Source: Streptomyces angustmyceticus (GTDB taxonomy: Bacteria; Actinomycetota; Actinomycetes; Streptomycetales; Streptomycetaceae). Taken from it: a DNA stretch of 64,000 bases. Shown one piece after another: positions 43,987 to 52,742 of the stretch. Position 1 is the stretch's first letter. Every line of letters begins with the position of its first letter. The stretch spans positions 3,224,001-3,288,000 of the forward strand of contig NZ_CP082945.1 in the NCBI RefSeq assembly GCF_019933235.1, given 5' to 3'. The notes under the pieces were generated by a model. That model searched no databases, was not told the origin of the DNA, and saw only the letters and a list, made by a program, of their open reading frames with translations. A program made the position numbers and the translations under genes.

Positions 43987-45201
43987 ATGGAGTTGTCCGA
44001 GGAACCCGGCATCGGTGAGCGCATCGCGCGGCTGCGCGCCCGCCGGAAGCTGACGCAGGAGGCCCTCGCCGAACGGGCGGGCCTGTGCGTCGACATCGTC
44101 CGCAAGCTCGAACAGGGCGTGCGCCGCACGGCGCGGCTGACCACGCTCAACGCGCTGGCCAGAGCCCTGGACGTGGAGCCGTCGGCCCTCGTCGGACAGC
44201 CCGCCACCTTCGAGGGGCGCACCGAGGGCGAGCAGCCCTCCGTCCTGGCGCTGCGCCAGGCCGTGGCGCCGGTGTCCGACCTGCTGGGCGACGATCCCGA
44301 CCCCGAGGACCCGCCGGGCATCGCGGCGCTGCGGGCCTCCCTGCGGTCGACGGAACGCATCCGCCGCGACGGGCGGATGGCGGAAATCGGCGCGCTGCTG
44401 CCGCAGTTGATCAGGGATGCGAAGGCCGCCGCCCGCGCCACCACCGGCGCCGAGGCCGCCGCGGCCCACTCGGTCCTGGCCGAGGCGTACCAGGTCGCCG
44501 CCACGACGCTGACGGCGCTGGGCAAGGAGGACGCCGCCTTCACCGCCCTGGAACGGTCGATGTCCGCGGCGGCCCAGGGGGACGACCCCCACCTGGAGAC
44601 CGTCGGCTTCTCCAGCCTCGCCTGGGCGCTGACCAAGCAGGGGCGGCTGGCCGACGCCGAACGCGTCGCGCTGAGCGCCGCCGAACGCATCGAGCCGGGC
44701 TTCCGCTCGCCGCCGCTCGAACTGGCCCTGTGGGGCATCCTGCTGCTGCGTGCGGCGACGGCCGCGGTCCGTCTGGAGCGGCGCGACACCGTACGGGACC
44801 TGCTCGCGATGGCGAGCGCGGCCGCGGCCGGCATCGGCACGGACCGTCTCGACTACGCGACGCCGTTCGGCCCGACGAACGTCGGCGTGGCCCGGGTCAA
44901 CTTCCTGGTGGAGATGGAGGACAGTGCCGAGGCACTGCGCACCGCGCGCACCGTACCCGAGCTGCAGACGCTGCCCCCGACGTGGCGTGCGCGCTTCCAC
45001 GTGGACCGGGCCCTGGCCCTCGCCGATCTGCACAAGGACGACGGCGCGCTCCAGGCGCTGCTGACCGCCGAGCGCACCGCCCCGGAGTGGATGCGCTACC
45101 ACTCCACGAGCCGCCGCCTGGTGGCCGACCTCCGCCACCGCGAACGACGACGCACCTCACCGCTCACGGAGCTGGCCGACCGCCTCGATCTCGACGGGTA
45201 G
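43987..45201 (+). CDS. XRE-family transcriptional regulator with TPR-like C-terminal region
   Basis: This 404-aa protein has an N-terminal helix-turn-helix of the XRE type (GERIARLRARRKLTQEALAERAGLCVDIVRKLEQGVRR, residues 10-50) and a long helical C-terminal region with TPR-like pairs (AFTALERSMSAAAQGDDPHLETVG and ALTKQGRLADAERVALSAAERI). Such regulators are abundant in Streptomyces and are often paired with a small downstream protein, as in WhiJ/BldB-like loci. A possible -10 TAGCGT lies about 35 nt upstream. Here the small partner contains a TTA codon, which suggests developmental control. A GTG two codons upstream is an alternative start. Confidence 0.87.
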   Translation: MELSEEPGIGERIARLRARRKLTQEALAERAGLCVDIVRKLEQGVRRTARLTTLNALARALDVEPSALVGQPATFEGRTEGEQPSVLALRQAVAPVSDLLGDDPDPEDPPGIAALRASLRSTERIRRDGRMAEIGALLPQLIRDAKAAARATTGAEAAAAHSVLAEAYQVAATTLTALGKEDAAFTALERSMSAAAQGDDPHLETVGFSSLAWALTKQGRLADAERVALSAAERIEPGFRSPPLELALWGILLLRAATAAVRLERRDTVRDLLAMASAAAAGIGTDRLDYATPFGPTNVGVARVNFLVEMEDSAEALRTARTVPELQTLPPTWRARFHVDRALALADLHKDDGALQALLTAERTAPEWMRYHSTSRRLVADLRHRERRRTSPLTELADRLDLDG

Positions 45202-45424
45202 GACAGGGCGTCCCAGCAGGGGCGGAAAGTGGCACAGCGCGTCCCTGTCGGGGGCGCCGGCCCTTCCCTAGCGTGGCCGCGCCGTCAGGACGACGGCCCC
45301 GGCGGCCGCCGCGAACGGCCCCGGGCCACGCCACCCCGCGAAAGCAGGCCCCCGTGCCCGACGTTCCCCCGGCCCGCAGCCCCCTCCGCACGCCCCCGCG
45401 GACCGCACAAGCGGAGGGCGCCCG

Positions 45425-45736
45425 ATGAGCACACCCCCCACGCCCCGGCTGCTCCCCTGGGCCGGTCCGGACGGCAAACCCTGCTATCTGCTCACGGACC
45501 GGGACGACAGCCTTCTTTCGGAGCGGGCCGATCAGGTGGAGGCGCTGCAACTGCGGATGGGGGCCGGGTTACTGGAGCACGCCCGGGTTCTGATCGACGA
45601 TCCGTCGGTGGACTCGCGGCAGTTGCGGTTTTTGTCGGCCCAGCTCAGCGCGGCGCTGGGCGACGTCCTGCGCGTCGCACAGAGCCGCGGCGCGCGCTCC
45701 GGACGCCAGGAAGAGGCGCCTGACCAGGTCTTTTGA
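45425..45736 (+). CDS. Small protein with a TTA codon, next to an XRE regulator
   Basis: This 103-aa protein begins MSTPPTPRLLPWAGPDGK and contains a predicted helical hairpin (SERADQVEALQLRMGAGLLEHA and SRQLRFLSAQLSAALGDVLRVA). Codon 49, at 45569-45571, is TTA, the rare leucine codon read by bldA tRNA in Streptomyces, so translation is probably restricted to late growth or development. The ATG follows GGAGGG. A strong terminator hairpin lies 69 nt downstream. No family is recognised; the position after the XRE gene suggests a regulatory partner. Confidence 0.75.
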   Translation: MSTPPTPRLLPWAGPDGKPCYLLTDRDDSLLSERADQVEALQLRMGAGLLEHARVLIDDPSVDSRQLRFLSAQLSAALGDVLRVAQSRGARSGRQEEAPDQVF

Positions 45737-46071
45737 GGGCGCACCAGAGGACTTTCGCCGCGTGCGGGAGAGATCCCCCTCCGAACCGCCCCCGCACGCG
45801 CGAAGCGGCCGCCGCGTGTGGGGGTCGCGGCGGCCGCCGATGTGAACTGCAACGCGTACTGGGCCTGTGGCCTCTTCAGTGGTGCAGCATGTGAACAACT
45901 CTGCCCGTGGGGGCTTCCCCGCGGCATCCTCCAGAGGTCGCGGGATCACCCCCGCCGCTCGGCGGGGGTGCGGGTCCGCCGCAGGGCGGTCCCGGGGGAC
46001 AGGGAAACGGAATCGCGCGGCGCAGGGCGGTTCCGCAAGCTCGGGCGGTGCGAAGGAGAAAGGGGCGGCCG
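45737..46071. other. Intergenic region upstream of the two-component operon
   Basis: This region of 335 bp contains the terminator hairpin at 45805-45837 and a second near-perfect 11-bp hairpin at 45947-45970 (CACCCCCGCCG with its complement, 2-nt gap) in the likely leader of the response-regulator mRNA. No promoter hexamers stand out. Confidence 0.5.
45805..45837. terminator. Terminator hairpin after the TTA-containing small gene
   Basis: GCGGCCGCCGCG (45805-45816) pairs perfectly with 45826-45837 across a 9-nt loop. Confidence 0.75.
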
Positions 46072-46734
46072 GTGATCCGTGTCGCTGTGGTGGACGACGA
46101 GCGGCTCGTCAGGTCCGGACTGCGGATGATCCTGGGGACCGCCCCGGACATCGAGATGGTCGCGGACTGCGGCGGCGCCGAGGCCGTGGAGACCGTGCTG
46201 CGCTGTGCGGCCGACGTCGTGCTGCTGGACATCCGGATGCCGGACGTGGACGGGCTGACCGTGCTGCGCCGGCTGCGGGCCGCCCCGGAACCGCCCGCGG
46301 TGGCGATGCTGACCACCTTCGACGCCCAGGAGTACCTGACGGCGGCGCTGCGCGAGGGGGCGGCCGGGTTCCTGCTCAAGGACTCCGATCCGGAACAGCT
46401 CGTACGGGCCGTGCGGACGCTGGCGGCGGGCGGCAGCGTGCTCGACCCGGGCGTCACCCGCGCGGTGATCGGCGGCTATCTGACCGCCGAGGACCAGGCG
46501 TCCGCGAACCGGGCGGTGGACGGGCTGACCCCGCGCGAGTCGCAGGTGCTCGCCCTGCTCGGGGAGGGCCTGGGCAACGCCCAGATAGCCGACCGGATGG
46601 GGCTCGCCCCCAGTACGGTCAAGGACCATGTGCGCGCCCTGCTGGGGAAGTTGGGCGGGATCAACCGCATCCAGGCGGCCATCGTCGCCGACCGCGCCGG
46701 CCTGGTGACGGGCGACCCGCGGGGTGCGTGGTGA
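46072..46734 (+). CDS. LuxR/NarL-family response regulator
   Basis: This 220-aa protein has a receiver domain (VIRVAVVDDERLVRSG, phosphorylation Asp in DVVLLDIRMPDVDG, Lys in GFLLKDSDP) and a C-terminal LuxR helix-turn-helix (LTPRESQVLALLGEGLGNAQIADRMGLAPSTVKDHV). The GTG at 46072 is preceded by AAGGAGAAAGG; the longer frame adds unlikely Pro/Gly-rich sequence. Its stop overlaps the kinase start as GTGA, so regulator and kinase are translationally coupled. Targets unknown. Confidence 0.93.
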   Translation: MIRVAVVDDERLVRSGLRMILGTAPDIEMVADCGGAEAVETVLRCAADVVLLDIRMPDVDGLTVLRRLRAAPEPPAVAMLTTFDAQEYLTAALREGAAGFLLKDSDPEQLVRAVRTLAAGGSVLDPGVTRAVIGGYLTAEDQASANRAVDGLTPRESQVLALLGEGLGNAQIADRMGLAPSTVKDHVRALLGKLGGINRIQAAIVADRAGLVTGDPRGAW

Positions 46735-47951
46735 GCGCCGCGTGGGTGCGGTGGCTGCGGTACAAGGCCGCCCCGCTGGCGGTCCCGGTGCTGCTCGCGA
46801 TCGCCGACGCGATGCTGGTCAACGGCATCGACCTCGACCTGGAGGTGGGCGTCTCGATGGGGGCCGCGGCCGCCCTGCTGGTGCGCCGGCGCTTCCCTCT
46901 CCTCGTCTTCCTCTTCACCCTTCCCGGGCTCTACATCGGCTACATCTGGTTCGCGCCGATGATCGCGCTCTACACCCTGGCCGCCCGCCGGCCGGGCCGG
47001 GCCCGGCTCGTGATCTGTGCGCTGCTGCTGATCGCCGCGCACTTCCTGCCGTATCCGATCTCCGACTTCGAACTCACCGCGTACCGGGAGAACACCCTGG
47101 TGCTGATCGACGCGAGCGTCACCTCGGCCGCGCCCATCGCCCTGGGCCTGCTGATGCGCACCCGCAGGGAACTGGCCTCCCGCGTCGAGGACCTGACCCG
47201 CAGTCTGCGCCGGGAGGACCGGCTGCTCGCCGACCGGGTCAAGACCACCGAACGCGCCCGGCTCGCCCGCGAGATGCACGACGTGGTGGCCCATCAGGTC
47301 AGCCTGATCAGCCTCCAGGCGGGGGCGGTGCAGGTCAGCACGGACGACGCGGAGGCACGGGCGGGCGCCCGGACCATCCGGGAACTGTCCGTGCGGACGC
47401 TGGAGGAGCTGCGGCACATGGTGGGCGTGCTGCGGGCGGACGGCGGCGAGGCGGAGGCCCGCGACCTGGCGCCCCAGCCGGACCTGGAGGAGCTGCCGCG
47501 GCTGATCGAGATGAGCGCGCTGGATGTGACGTACGAGCGCGGCGTGGTGGCCGGCGCCGGCGGGGCGAACGGCGCCAAGACGGTGGAGCGGGCTGCCTTC
47601 CGCACGGTTCAGGAGGCGCTCACCAACATCCGCAAGCACGCGCCGGGGGCGCGGGTGCGGGTGCGGGTGGACCCGGTGGACACGGTCCGGGGTGCGGACG
47701 GGGCCCACGGGCCGGAGGGGGCGGACGGTGCGGAGGCGGCCGAGGAGGGCCGTACGGCGCACGGCCTGCGGGTGGAGATACGCAACGGACCGCCGGACGC
47801 GACGGCGCCGGTCCCCGGGCTGCCCGGAGGCGGACACGGGCTGGTGGGGCTGCGCGAGCGCGCCCAGAGCCTCGGCGGGACGCTGGAGGCGCGGCGCACC
47901 TCGGACGGCGGCTTCGTCGTACGGGCGGAGTTCCCGTACGCGGCGGGGTGA
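46731..47951 (+). CDS. DesK/NarX-type sensor histidine kinase
   Basis: This 406-aa protein has four to five N-terminal transmembrane segments (APLAVPVLLAIADAMLV, PLLVFLFTLPGLYIGYIWF and LVICALLLIAAHFLPY), then a HisKA_3 dimerisation helix with the phosphoacceptor His in AREMHDVVAHQVSLISLQAG, and an ATPase domain (AFRTVQEALTNIRKHAPG with the N box, GGGHGLVGLRERAQSLGG). A Glu/Gly/Ala insertion of about 30 residues (RGADGAHGPEGADGAEAAEEG) interrupts the ATPase domain. The GTG overlaps the regulator stop by 4 bases. The signal is unknown; members of this class often sense membrane state. Confidence 0.93.
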   Translation: MSAAWVRWLRYKAAPLAVPVLLAIADAMLVNGIDLDLEVGVSMGAAAALLVRRRFPLLVFLFTLPGLYIGYIWFAPMIALYTLAARRPGRARLVICALLLIAAHFLPYPISDFELTAYRENTLVLIDASVTSAAPIALGLLMRTRRELASRVEDLTRSLRREDRLLADRVKTTERARLAREMHDVVAHQVSLISLQAGAVQVSTDDAEARAGARTIRELSVRTLEELRHMVGVLRADGGEAEARDLAPQPDLEELPRLIEMSALDVTYERGVVAGAGGANGAKTVERAAFRTVQEALTNIRKHAPGARVRVRVDPVDTVRGADGAHGPEGADGAEAAEEGRTAHGLRVEIRNGPPDATAPVPGLPGGGHGLVGLRERAQSLGGTLEARRTSDGGFVVRAEFPYAAG

Positions 47952-48066
47952 GTCGGCGGACGAGCCGGATGGCCGTACGGGGCGCGCGGCCGGGCCAGGG
48001 GTGCATCCCGGCGTGGGTGTCCCGGCGGGACCGACAGGGGTGTCCCGGCGGGGTGGTGCGGAGGTG

Positions 48067-48441
48067 TCAGGCGGAGAGCGGTGCGGCGGCCTCGTCGACG
48101 GCGGTGCTCAGGTCCGGGTAGACCTCGAAGAGCCGGCGTACGCCCAGCGCGGCCAGCACCCGGTTGACGTGCGAGCCGTCCACGGCGCCCTGGGCGGGGA
48201 GGATCAGCCGCAGCCGCCCCTGACAGGAGCGCATCAGCCGGCGGGCGGCGATCAGCACGCCGACGCCGCTGGAATCGCAGAACCGCACCTCGGAGAGGTC
48301 GAGCACCACAGATCTCCGGCCGTCCGCCACCGCGTCGTGCACATGCTGGCGCACCGCGGGTGAGGTGACCAGGTCCATCTCACCGGACACCTGGAGCACG
48401 GCCCATGGGCCCTTCTCGTCCTCTGCCACCTTCAACGACAC
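48067..48441 (-). CDS. Anti-sigma factor antagonist (STAS domain)
   Basis: This 124-aa protein is a STAS domain: GPWAVLQVSGEMDLVTSPAVR, then the phosphorylation-site loop FCDSSGVGVLIAARRL with the conserved Asp-Ser-Ser-Gly, and a C-terminal helix. Dephosphorylated, such proteins bind an anti-sigma kinase and release its sigma factor. The GTG at 48441 gives the usual family length; the longer frame adds an unlikely Arg-rich extension. It is divergent from the ECF sigma gene at 48914. That anti-sigma factor is a zinc-finger type rather than a kinase type, so the natural partner may be encoded elsewhere. Confidence 0.9.
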   Translation of the reverse strand: MSLKVAEDEKGPWAVLQVSGEMDLVTSPAVRQHVHDAVADGRRSVVLDLSEVRFCDSSGVGVLIAARRLMRSCQGRLRLILPAQGAVDGSHVNRVLAALGVRRLFEVYPDLSTAVDEAAAPLSA

Positions 48442-48913
48442 GCGCTCGAAGCCTTTCGCTCGCTTTCGTACCGGATGAACCGGGGCGGTATCCGGAACTC
48501 GCCCTTCCCCGCCTCGACTGCCCGGCCCCTCTCCCCTGAAACTCTTCCGAATCCTTGGCGCACCAGGCCGTCCGCCTAAGGCTATGCCCCGGCGGGCGCA
48601 GCTCTTGGCCGACATCCGGTCACACACGGATAACACATGGCCCTATGTGCGCAGGAACGATCCGCATCGATCCGCTGTGATCGGGCAGTATCGCCACAAA
48701 GCGCGGGCACCGGCCCGTCAGGGCTTTACCATCCCCGTACCCCTCGGGGATCGGTTTGCCGCAAAGGCGCGTGCGGTGTCGGACCCTCGCATTACATTCG
48801 AGGGCACGACGGGTGCTGTGAGAGTGCGCACAGGTCCGGACAGGCGCAGGTGCAGGTGCAGGAGTGACGGCCGAGGTGTGAGCCCGGAGGCGACGGGCAG
48901 GGATGGGGATCCG
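48442..48913. other. Divergent intergenic region STAS / sigma factor
   Basis: In these 470 bp GC is lower than average. A TACATT hexamer at 48793-48798 is a possible -10 for the sigma gene, with a poor damage-type upstream element (see rejected items). A small direct repeat GCAGGTGCAGGTGCAGG occurs near 48846-48863. I see no gene. Confidence 0.45.
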
Positions 48914-49639
48914 ATGGGACACGACGCCCCACCGCGGTGGGACAGGCGGATGCAGCAGCGGCTCGCCCACGGCGAGGCGGCGGCGCTCGGCGAGCTCTAC
49001 GACCGCTTCGCCTCCCTCGTGCACAGCCTCGCCCACCGCGTCCTGGACGACGAGGACGCCGCCGACCGCGTCACCCGCGAGGTCTTCGGCTACATCTGGG
49101 AACACCCGGACTCCTACGACCCCAAGCAGGGCCCGCTGCGCTCCTGGGTCGCCGGCATCACCCGCCACCAGGCCGTCCAGCGCCTGCGCCAGACGGAGGC
49201 GGCCTCGGCGCGCGACTGCGGACCCGACGCCCCCGCGCCCGCCGAGATAGAGGAGAAGATCCGCGAGGCGTCCACCGCCGCCCGCGCCGACTTCATCGTC
49301 ACGTCCATGCCCGCGCCCCTGCGGGCCGCCCTGGAACTGGCGTACTTCCAGCGCCGGGACTACCGCCAGACCGCCGCCGACCTCGGCGTCACGGAGGACG
49401 AGGCCCGGCGCCGGCTCCGCCTGGGCCTGCAGCTGCTGTCCACCGCCCACAACCACCAGGCCCTGCCGCCCGCCCACCGCACGGCACCCGCCCCGCACTC
49501 CGCCCCCGGCGCGACCCGTGCGCCGCACGCTCCCCGCGGGCCGCGCCCGTCGCACACCCAGCACACCCAGCACACCCAGCACACCGGCCAGGGGACCTCC
49601 GCACCGCCCGGCGGCCCTGGCCATGGGCGGTCCCGGTGA
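48914..49639 (+). CDS. ECF-type RNA polymerase sigma factor
   Basis: This 241-aa protein has sigma region 2 (LGELYDRFASLVHSLAHRVL, DAADRVTREVFGYIW) and region 4 (SMPAPLRAALELAYFQRRDYRQTAADLGVTEDEARRRLRLGLQLL), with no region 3. The C-terminal 50 residues are Pro/His-rich and include a four-fold HTQ repeat from a 9-bp DNA repeat near 49553-49585. The ATG at 48914 was chosen among in-frame starts because conserved region 2 begins soon after. Its stop overlaps the anti-sigma GTG as GTGA, so the two are translationally coupled. It redirects RNA polymerase to an unknown promoter set. Confidence 0.9.
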   Translation: MGHDAPPRWDRRMQQRLAHGEAAALGELYDRFASLVHSLAHRVLDDEDAADRVTREVFGYIWEHPDSYDPKQGPLRSWVAGITRHQAVQRLRQTEAASARDCGPDAPAPAEIEEKIREASTAARADFIVTSMPAPLRAALELAYFQRRDYRQTAADLGVTEDEARRRLRLGLQLLSTAHNHQALPPAHRTAPAPHSAPGATRAPHAPRGPRPSHTQHTQHTQHTGQGTSAPPGGPGHGRSR

Positions 49640-50974
49640 ACGGCCCGGACGAGTGGGACGACCACGAACTCCCCAGCAGCCCCGGCGAACGCCCGCGCAT
49701 ACCGTCACCGCGCACCGCGGCCGAGGACCTCGGCCCGCTCCCGGACGCCCAGCCGGCCCCCGTCCGCGACCCGGTGCAGGACACCGGCGGCGGCCCCCGC
49801 GAACCGGAAGCCGAGCCCGTGACCGAGCTGCCCGCGTCCGTACCCCTCCCCGCGTCGGCGCCCGCCCCGCCGCACAAGGTCCTCAAGTCGCTGCTCGGCG
49901 CCTGGGCCCTGTCGGCCTGCTCCGCCGAGGAGACGGCCGCGGTCGAGGCCCATCTGACCGACTGCAGCCTCGTGCGCGGACGAGGCGCTGCGGCTGCGCG
50001 ACGCCGTCGGACTGCTGCACCCCGCCGACAGCCTCGACCTCGACCCGCTGCTGCGCTCCCGTGTGCTGGAGGGCTGCCTCGGCCGCCGTCCGGCCCGTAT
50101 CCCGGTGCCCGAGTGGGCGACGCCGTACGACGCGGAGACCGCCAAGCTGGACGCGCTGCTGCGTGACATGGGCGAGGCGGAGTGGCGCGCGCCGGTGCGG
50201 CTGCGCTGGTTCGAGGGCGAGCGCCCGGTCGAGCGGGAGACCACCGTCGCCGGTGTGATGGGGCATCTGATGGCGGTGGACGGCTTGGTCGCGACGGCCC
50301 TCGGGCTGCCCGACCCGCTCGGCACGGCCGCCCCGCCGGGCACCCCCGACCCCCTCATCCGTACGGAAACGTTCTGGCGGACGCCGGAGGGCGAACCGAA
50401 CCCGCTCGCCCTCCGCGCACCGTGGCGCGACCAGAGCTACGCGCTGATACGGCAGGTGTCGTTCGCCGGTGACCGGGTCGCCGAACTCGCCGTCCCGTAC
50501 GGGGAGTTCCGGCTGGCGCTGCGCGACTCGTTCCTGGACCGCGCCTTCGAGTGCTGGGTGCACGCCGGGGACATCGCGGAGGCGGTGGACTATCCGTACG
50601 AGGCCCCGGCGTCCGGGCACCTCCACCAGATGGTCGACCTCGCCGCCCGGCTGCTGCCCAGCGCGCTGGCCGACCGCCGGCGGGCCGGGCTGGCCGCGCC
50701 GCCGCAGCGGCTGGTCGAGGCGGGCGCCCCGGGCCGGACGCTCCATCTGGAGGTCGAGGGCAACGGCGGCGGCCACTGGTACATAGCGCTGGACTCACCG
50801 GCCGCGCTCGGCACCCCGGAGCGCACCGTCGCCCACATCGCCCTGGACAGCGCCGAGTTCTGCCAGCTGGCCGCGGGCCACATCTCTCCCGAGGAGGCCG
50901 CGGCCGGACAGAACGGCGAACGGGACGCGATCCGCGAGGTGCTCTTCGCGACCGCGTCGCTGTCCCGGCTCTAG
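49636..50974 (+). pseudogene. Zinc-finger anti-sigma factor fused to maleylpyruvate isomerase-like domain, with an apparent frameshift
   Basis: The gene starts at a GTG overlapping the sigma stop. The first frame encodes a Pro-rich leader and the start of a zf-HC2 anti-sigma domain (LKSLLGAWALSACSAEETAAVEAHLTDC). At 49972 the frame is lost: removing one G there restores HLTDC-SLC, the H-x3-C-x2-C zinc ligand set, and continues through ADEALRLRDAVGLLHPADS into a maleylpyruvate isomerase N-terminal/DinB-like domain (ETTVAGVMGHLMAVDGLVATALG) to 50974. As written, the first frame ends at 50166 and the second can only start at 50063. A real mutation would remove zinc binding and may free the sigma factor. 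A sequencing error is equally possible. Confidence 0.8.
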
Positions 50975-51189
50975 AGGGCGGGGGCTCGGGGGGCCGGGCC
51001 CGGGGGCGGGCCCCCTCGCCCGTAAGGGGCGGTCGAACGAGTCCCGTAGGGGGTCCGAGCGCCCCTTCGGGGCCACAACGCGGGAGGCGCGGAAGGTATT
51101 CCGCGGCGGAGGCACTCCGCGCCGGAAGGCGCTCCCGCAGCGGAAGGCGTCGCGCGGCAGAGCGCGCTCCGCCGCGCCTGGACGACGCC

Positions 51190-52080
51190 CTACGCGAAGA
51201 CGACCGTCCGGCTGCCGTTGAGCAGCACCCGGCGCTCGCTGTGCCACTTCACCGCGCGGGCCAGTGCCTGGCACTCGACGTCCCGGCCGATGGCCACGAG
51301 CTGGTCCGGCGTGACGTCGTGCCCCACGCGCTCGACCTCCTGCTCGATGATCGGGCCCTCGTCGAGGTCCGCGGTGACGTAGTGCGCGGTGGCGCCGATG
51401 AGCTTCACGCCGCGGGCGTGCGCCTGGTGGTACGGCTTGGCGCCCTTGAAGCTCGGGAGGAAGGAGTGGTGGATGTTGATGATCCGGCCGGACAGCGCCT
51501 TGCACAGATCGTCGGAGAGCACCTGCATGTAGCGGGCGAGCACCACCAGCTCGACGTTCTCCGCCCGCACCAGCTCCAGCAGCCGCGCCTCGGCGTCCGC
51601 CTTGGTGTCGCGGGTGACCGGGATGTGGTGGAAGGGGATGTCGTACGAGCCGACCAGCTCGGCGAAGTCCGTGTGGTTGGAGACCACGGCCGCGATCTCG
51701 ACCGGCAGCGCGCCGATCCGGGAGCGGAAGAGCAGGTCGTTGAGGCAGTGCCCGAACTTGGACACCATCAGGACGATCCGCATCTTCTCGTCGGCCCGGT
51801 GGATCTGCCAGTCCATGCCGAAGGAGTCGCCCACCGCCGCGAAGCTGGCCCGCAGCTTGTCGACGCTCACCGAGGCGTCCGCGCTGAAGTGGACCCGCAT
51901 GAAGAACAGCCCGGTGTCGTGGTCGCCGAACTGCTGGCTGTCCTCGATGTTGCAGCCGGTGATGAAGAGGTAGCTGGAGACGGCGTGCACGATCCCCTGC
52001 TTGTCCGGGCAGGACAGGGTGAGGACGTACTGATCGTTCCGATCGTGCTGACCGGGCTGGGTGGGCTGCGACTCGCTCAT
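51190..52080 (-). CDS. purU: Formyltetrahydrofolate deformylase
   Basis: This 296-aa protein has an N-terminal ACT domain (YVLTLSCPDKQGIVHAVSSYLF) and a C-terminal formyltransferase-like hydrolase domain. The active-site triad is visible: Asn and His in IINIHHSFLPSFKGAKPYHQA and the Asp in HYVTADLDEGPII. It hydrolyses 10-formyltetrahydrofolate to tetrahydrofolate and formate, balancing one-carbon pools with purine synthesis. The length fits the family (about 280-295). The ATG is preceded by GAGG. It follows the small gene at 52113 by 32 nt in the same direction, suggesting an operon. Confidence 0.96.
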   Translation of the reverse strand: MSESQPTQPGQHDRNDQYVLTLSCPDKQGIVHAVSSYLFITGCNIEDSQQFGDHDTGLFFMRVHFSADASVSVDKLRASFAAVGDSFGMDWQIHRADEKMRIVLMVSKFGHCLNDLLFRSRIGALPVEIAAVVSNHTDFAELVGSYDIPFHHIPVTRDTKADAEARLLELVRAENVELVVLARYMQVLSDDLCKALSGRIINIHHSFLPSFKGAKPYHQAHARGVKLIGATAHYVTADLDEGPIIEQEVERVGHDVTPDQLVAIGRDVECQALARAVKWHSERRVLLNGSRTVVFA

Positions 52081-52112
52081 GACCTCATAGGGTCGCACAC
52101 CCGCCGGGCAGG

Positions 52113-52571
52113 TCAGGCCGGGGCGTCCGCCTGACCGGTCATGATGGCCAGCACCTCCAGCGAGCGCGGCGCGGCGTCGGGGTCCTCGCCGTCCGCCGTC
52201 GCCAGGTGCACATGGGCCTCCCGGGCCGCGCGGACCGCCTCCGGCCAGCCCTGGTGCTCCATGTACGCGGTCACCGGAGCGTCCGCGCCGACCTGGTGCA
52301 TGATCCTCAGCACGCGGAGGACGGCGGCATCGACGAGCTGCGCCTCCTGGGAGTCCCGGAAGATCGTGCCGACGTACTTCTCGGCGGACCAGTTGTCGAG
52401 CCAGGTGTCCTCGACGAGCCGGTAGACGGCGTCGGTGACGTCTCCGTACCCGGGCACTCCGGCCAGCCACGCCTCCTGCTGGAAGCCGGGGTCGGAGAGC
52501 ATGTGCAGCGCGGAGCGCACATTGCTGCGCCAGCGCCACCACGGCATGTCGTTGAGTGGCATACCGCCCAT
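52113..52571 (-). CDS. Conserved actinobacterial protein of unknown function upstream of purU
   Basis: This 152-aa protein is highly regular and Trp-rich at its N-terminus (MPLNDMPWWRWRSNVRSALHML), with DVTDAVYRLVEDTWLDNWSAEKYVGTIFRDSQEA and VLRIMHQVGADAPV. I recognise it as a conserved Streptomyces protein found next to purU but know no function. No catalytic motif, signal peptide or membrane segment is visible. The ATG at 52571 or at 52562 could be used; neither has a clear ribosome site. The 32-nt gap to purU suggests co-transcription. Confidence 0.82.
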   Translation of the reverse strand: MGGMPLNDMPWWRWRSNVRSALHMLSDPGFQQEAWLAGVPGYGDVTDAVYRLVEDTWLDNWSAEKYVGTIFRDSQEAQLVDAAVLRVLRIMHQVGADAPVTAYMEHQGWPEAVRAAREAHVHLATADGEDPDAAPRSLEVLAIMTGQADAPA

Positions 52572-52742
52572 GGTGGTCGAGCGGCGGCCGCGACGGGAAG
52601 ACTTCTCCGAACCTTGCACAGCAGTCGATCGTACGTTCTTCACCAATGATCTCAAGCCGCCCCCCGGAGTTCACCTCTGCGTCACCATCCATTGCCTCCT
52701 CGTCACCAGCCCGTTCCGGGCAGGACGGAAGGCTGCGGTGCC

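Noticed and set aside
48776..48798. A fourth PafBC-like promoter upstream of the ECF sigma gene (GTGTCGGAC-N8-TACATT)
   Set aside because: The -10 and spacing fit, but the upstream box matches TTGTCRGTG at only 6 of 9 positions, so I do not call it.
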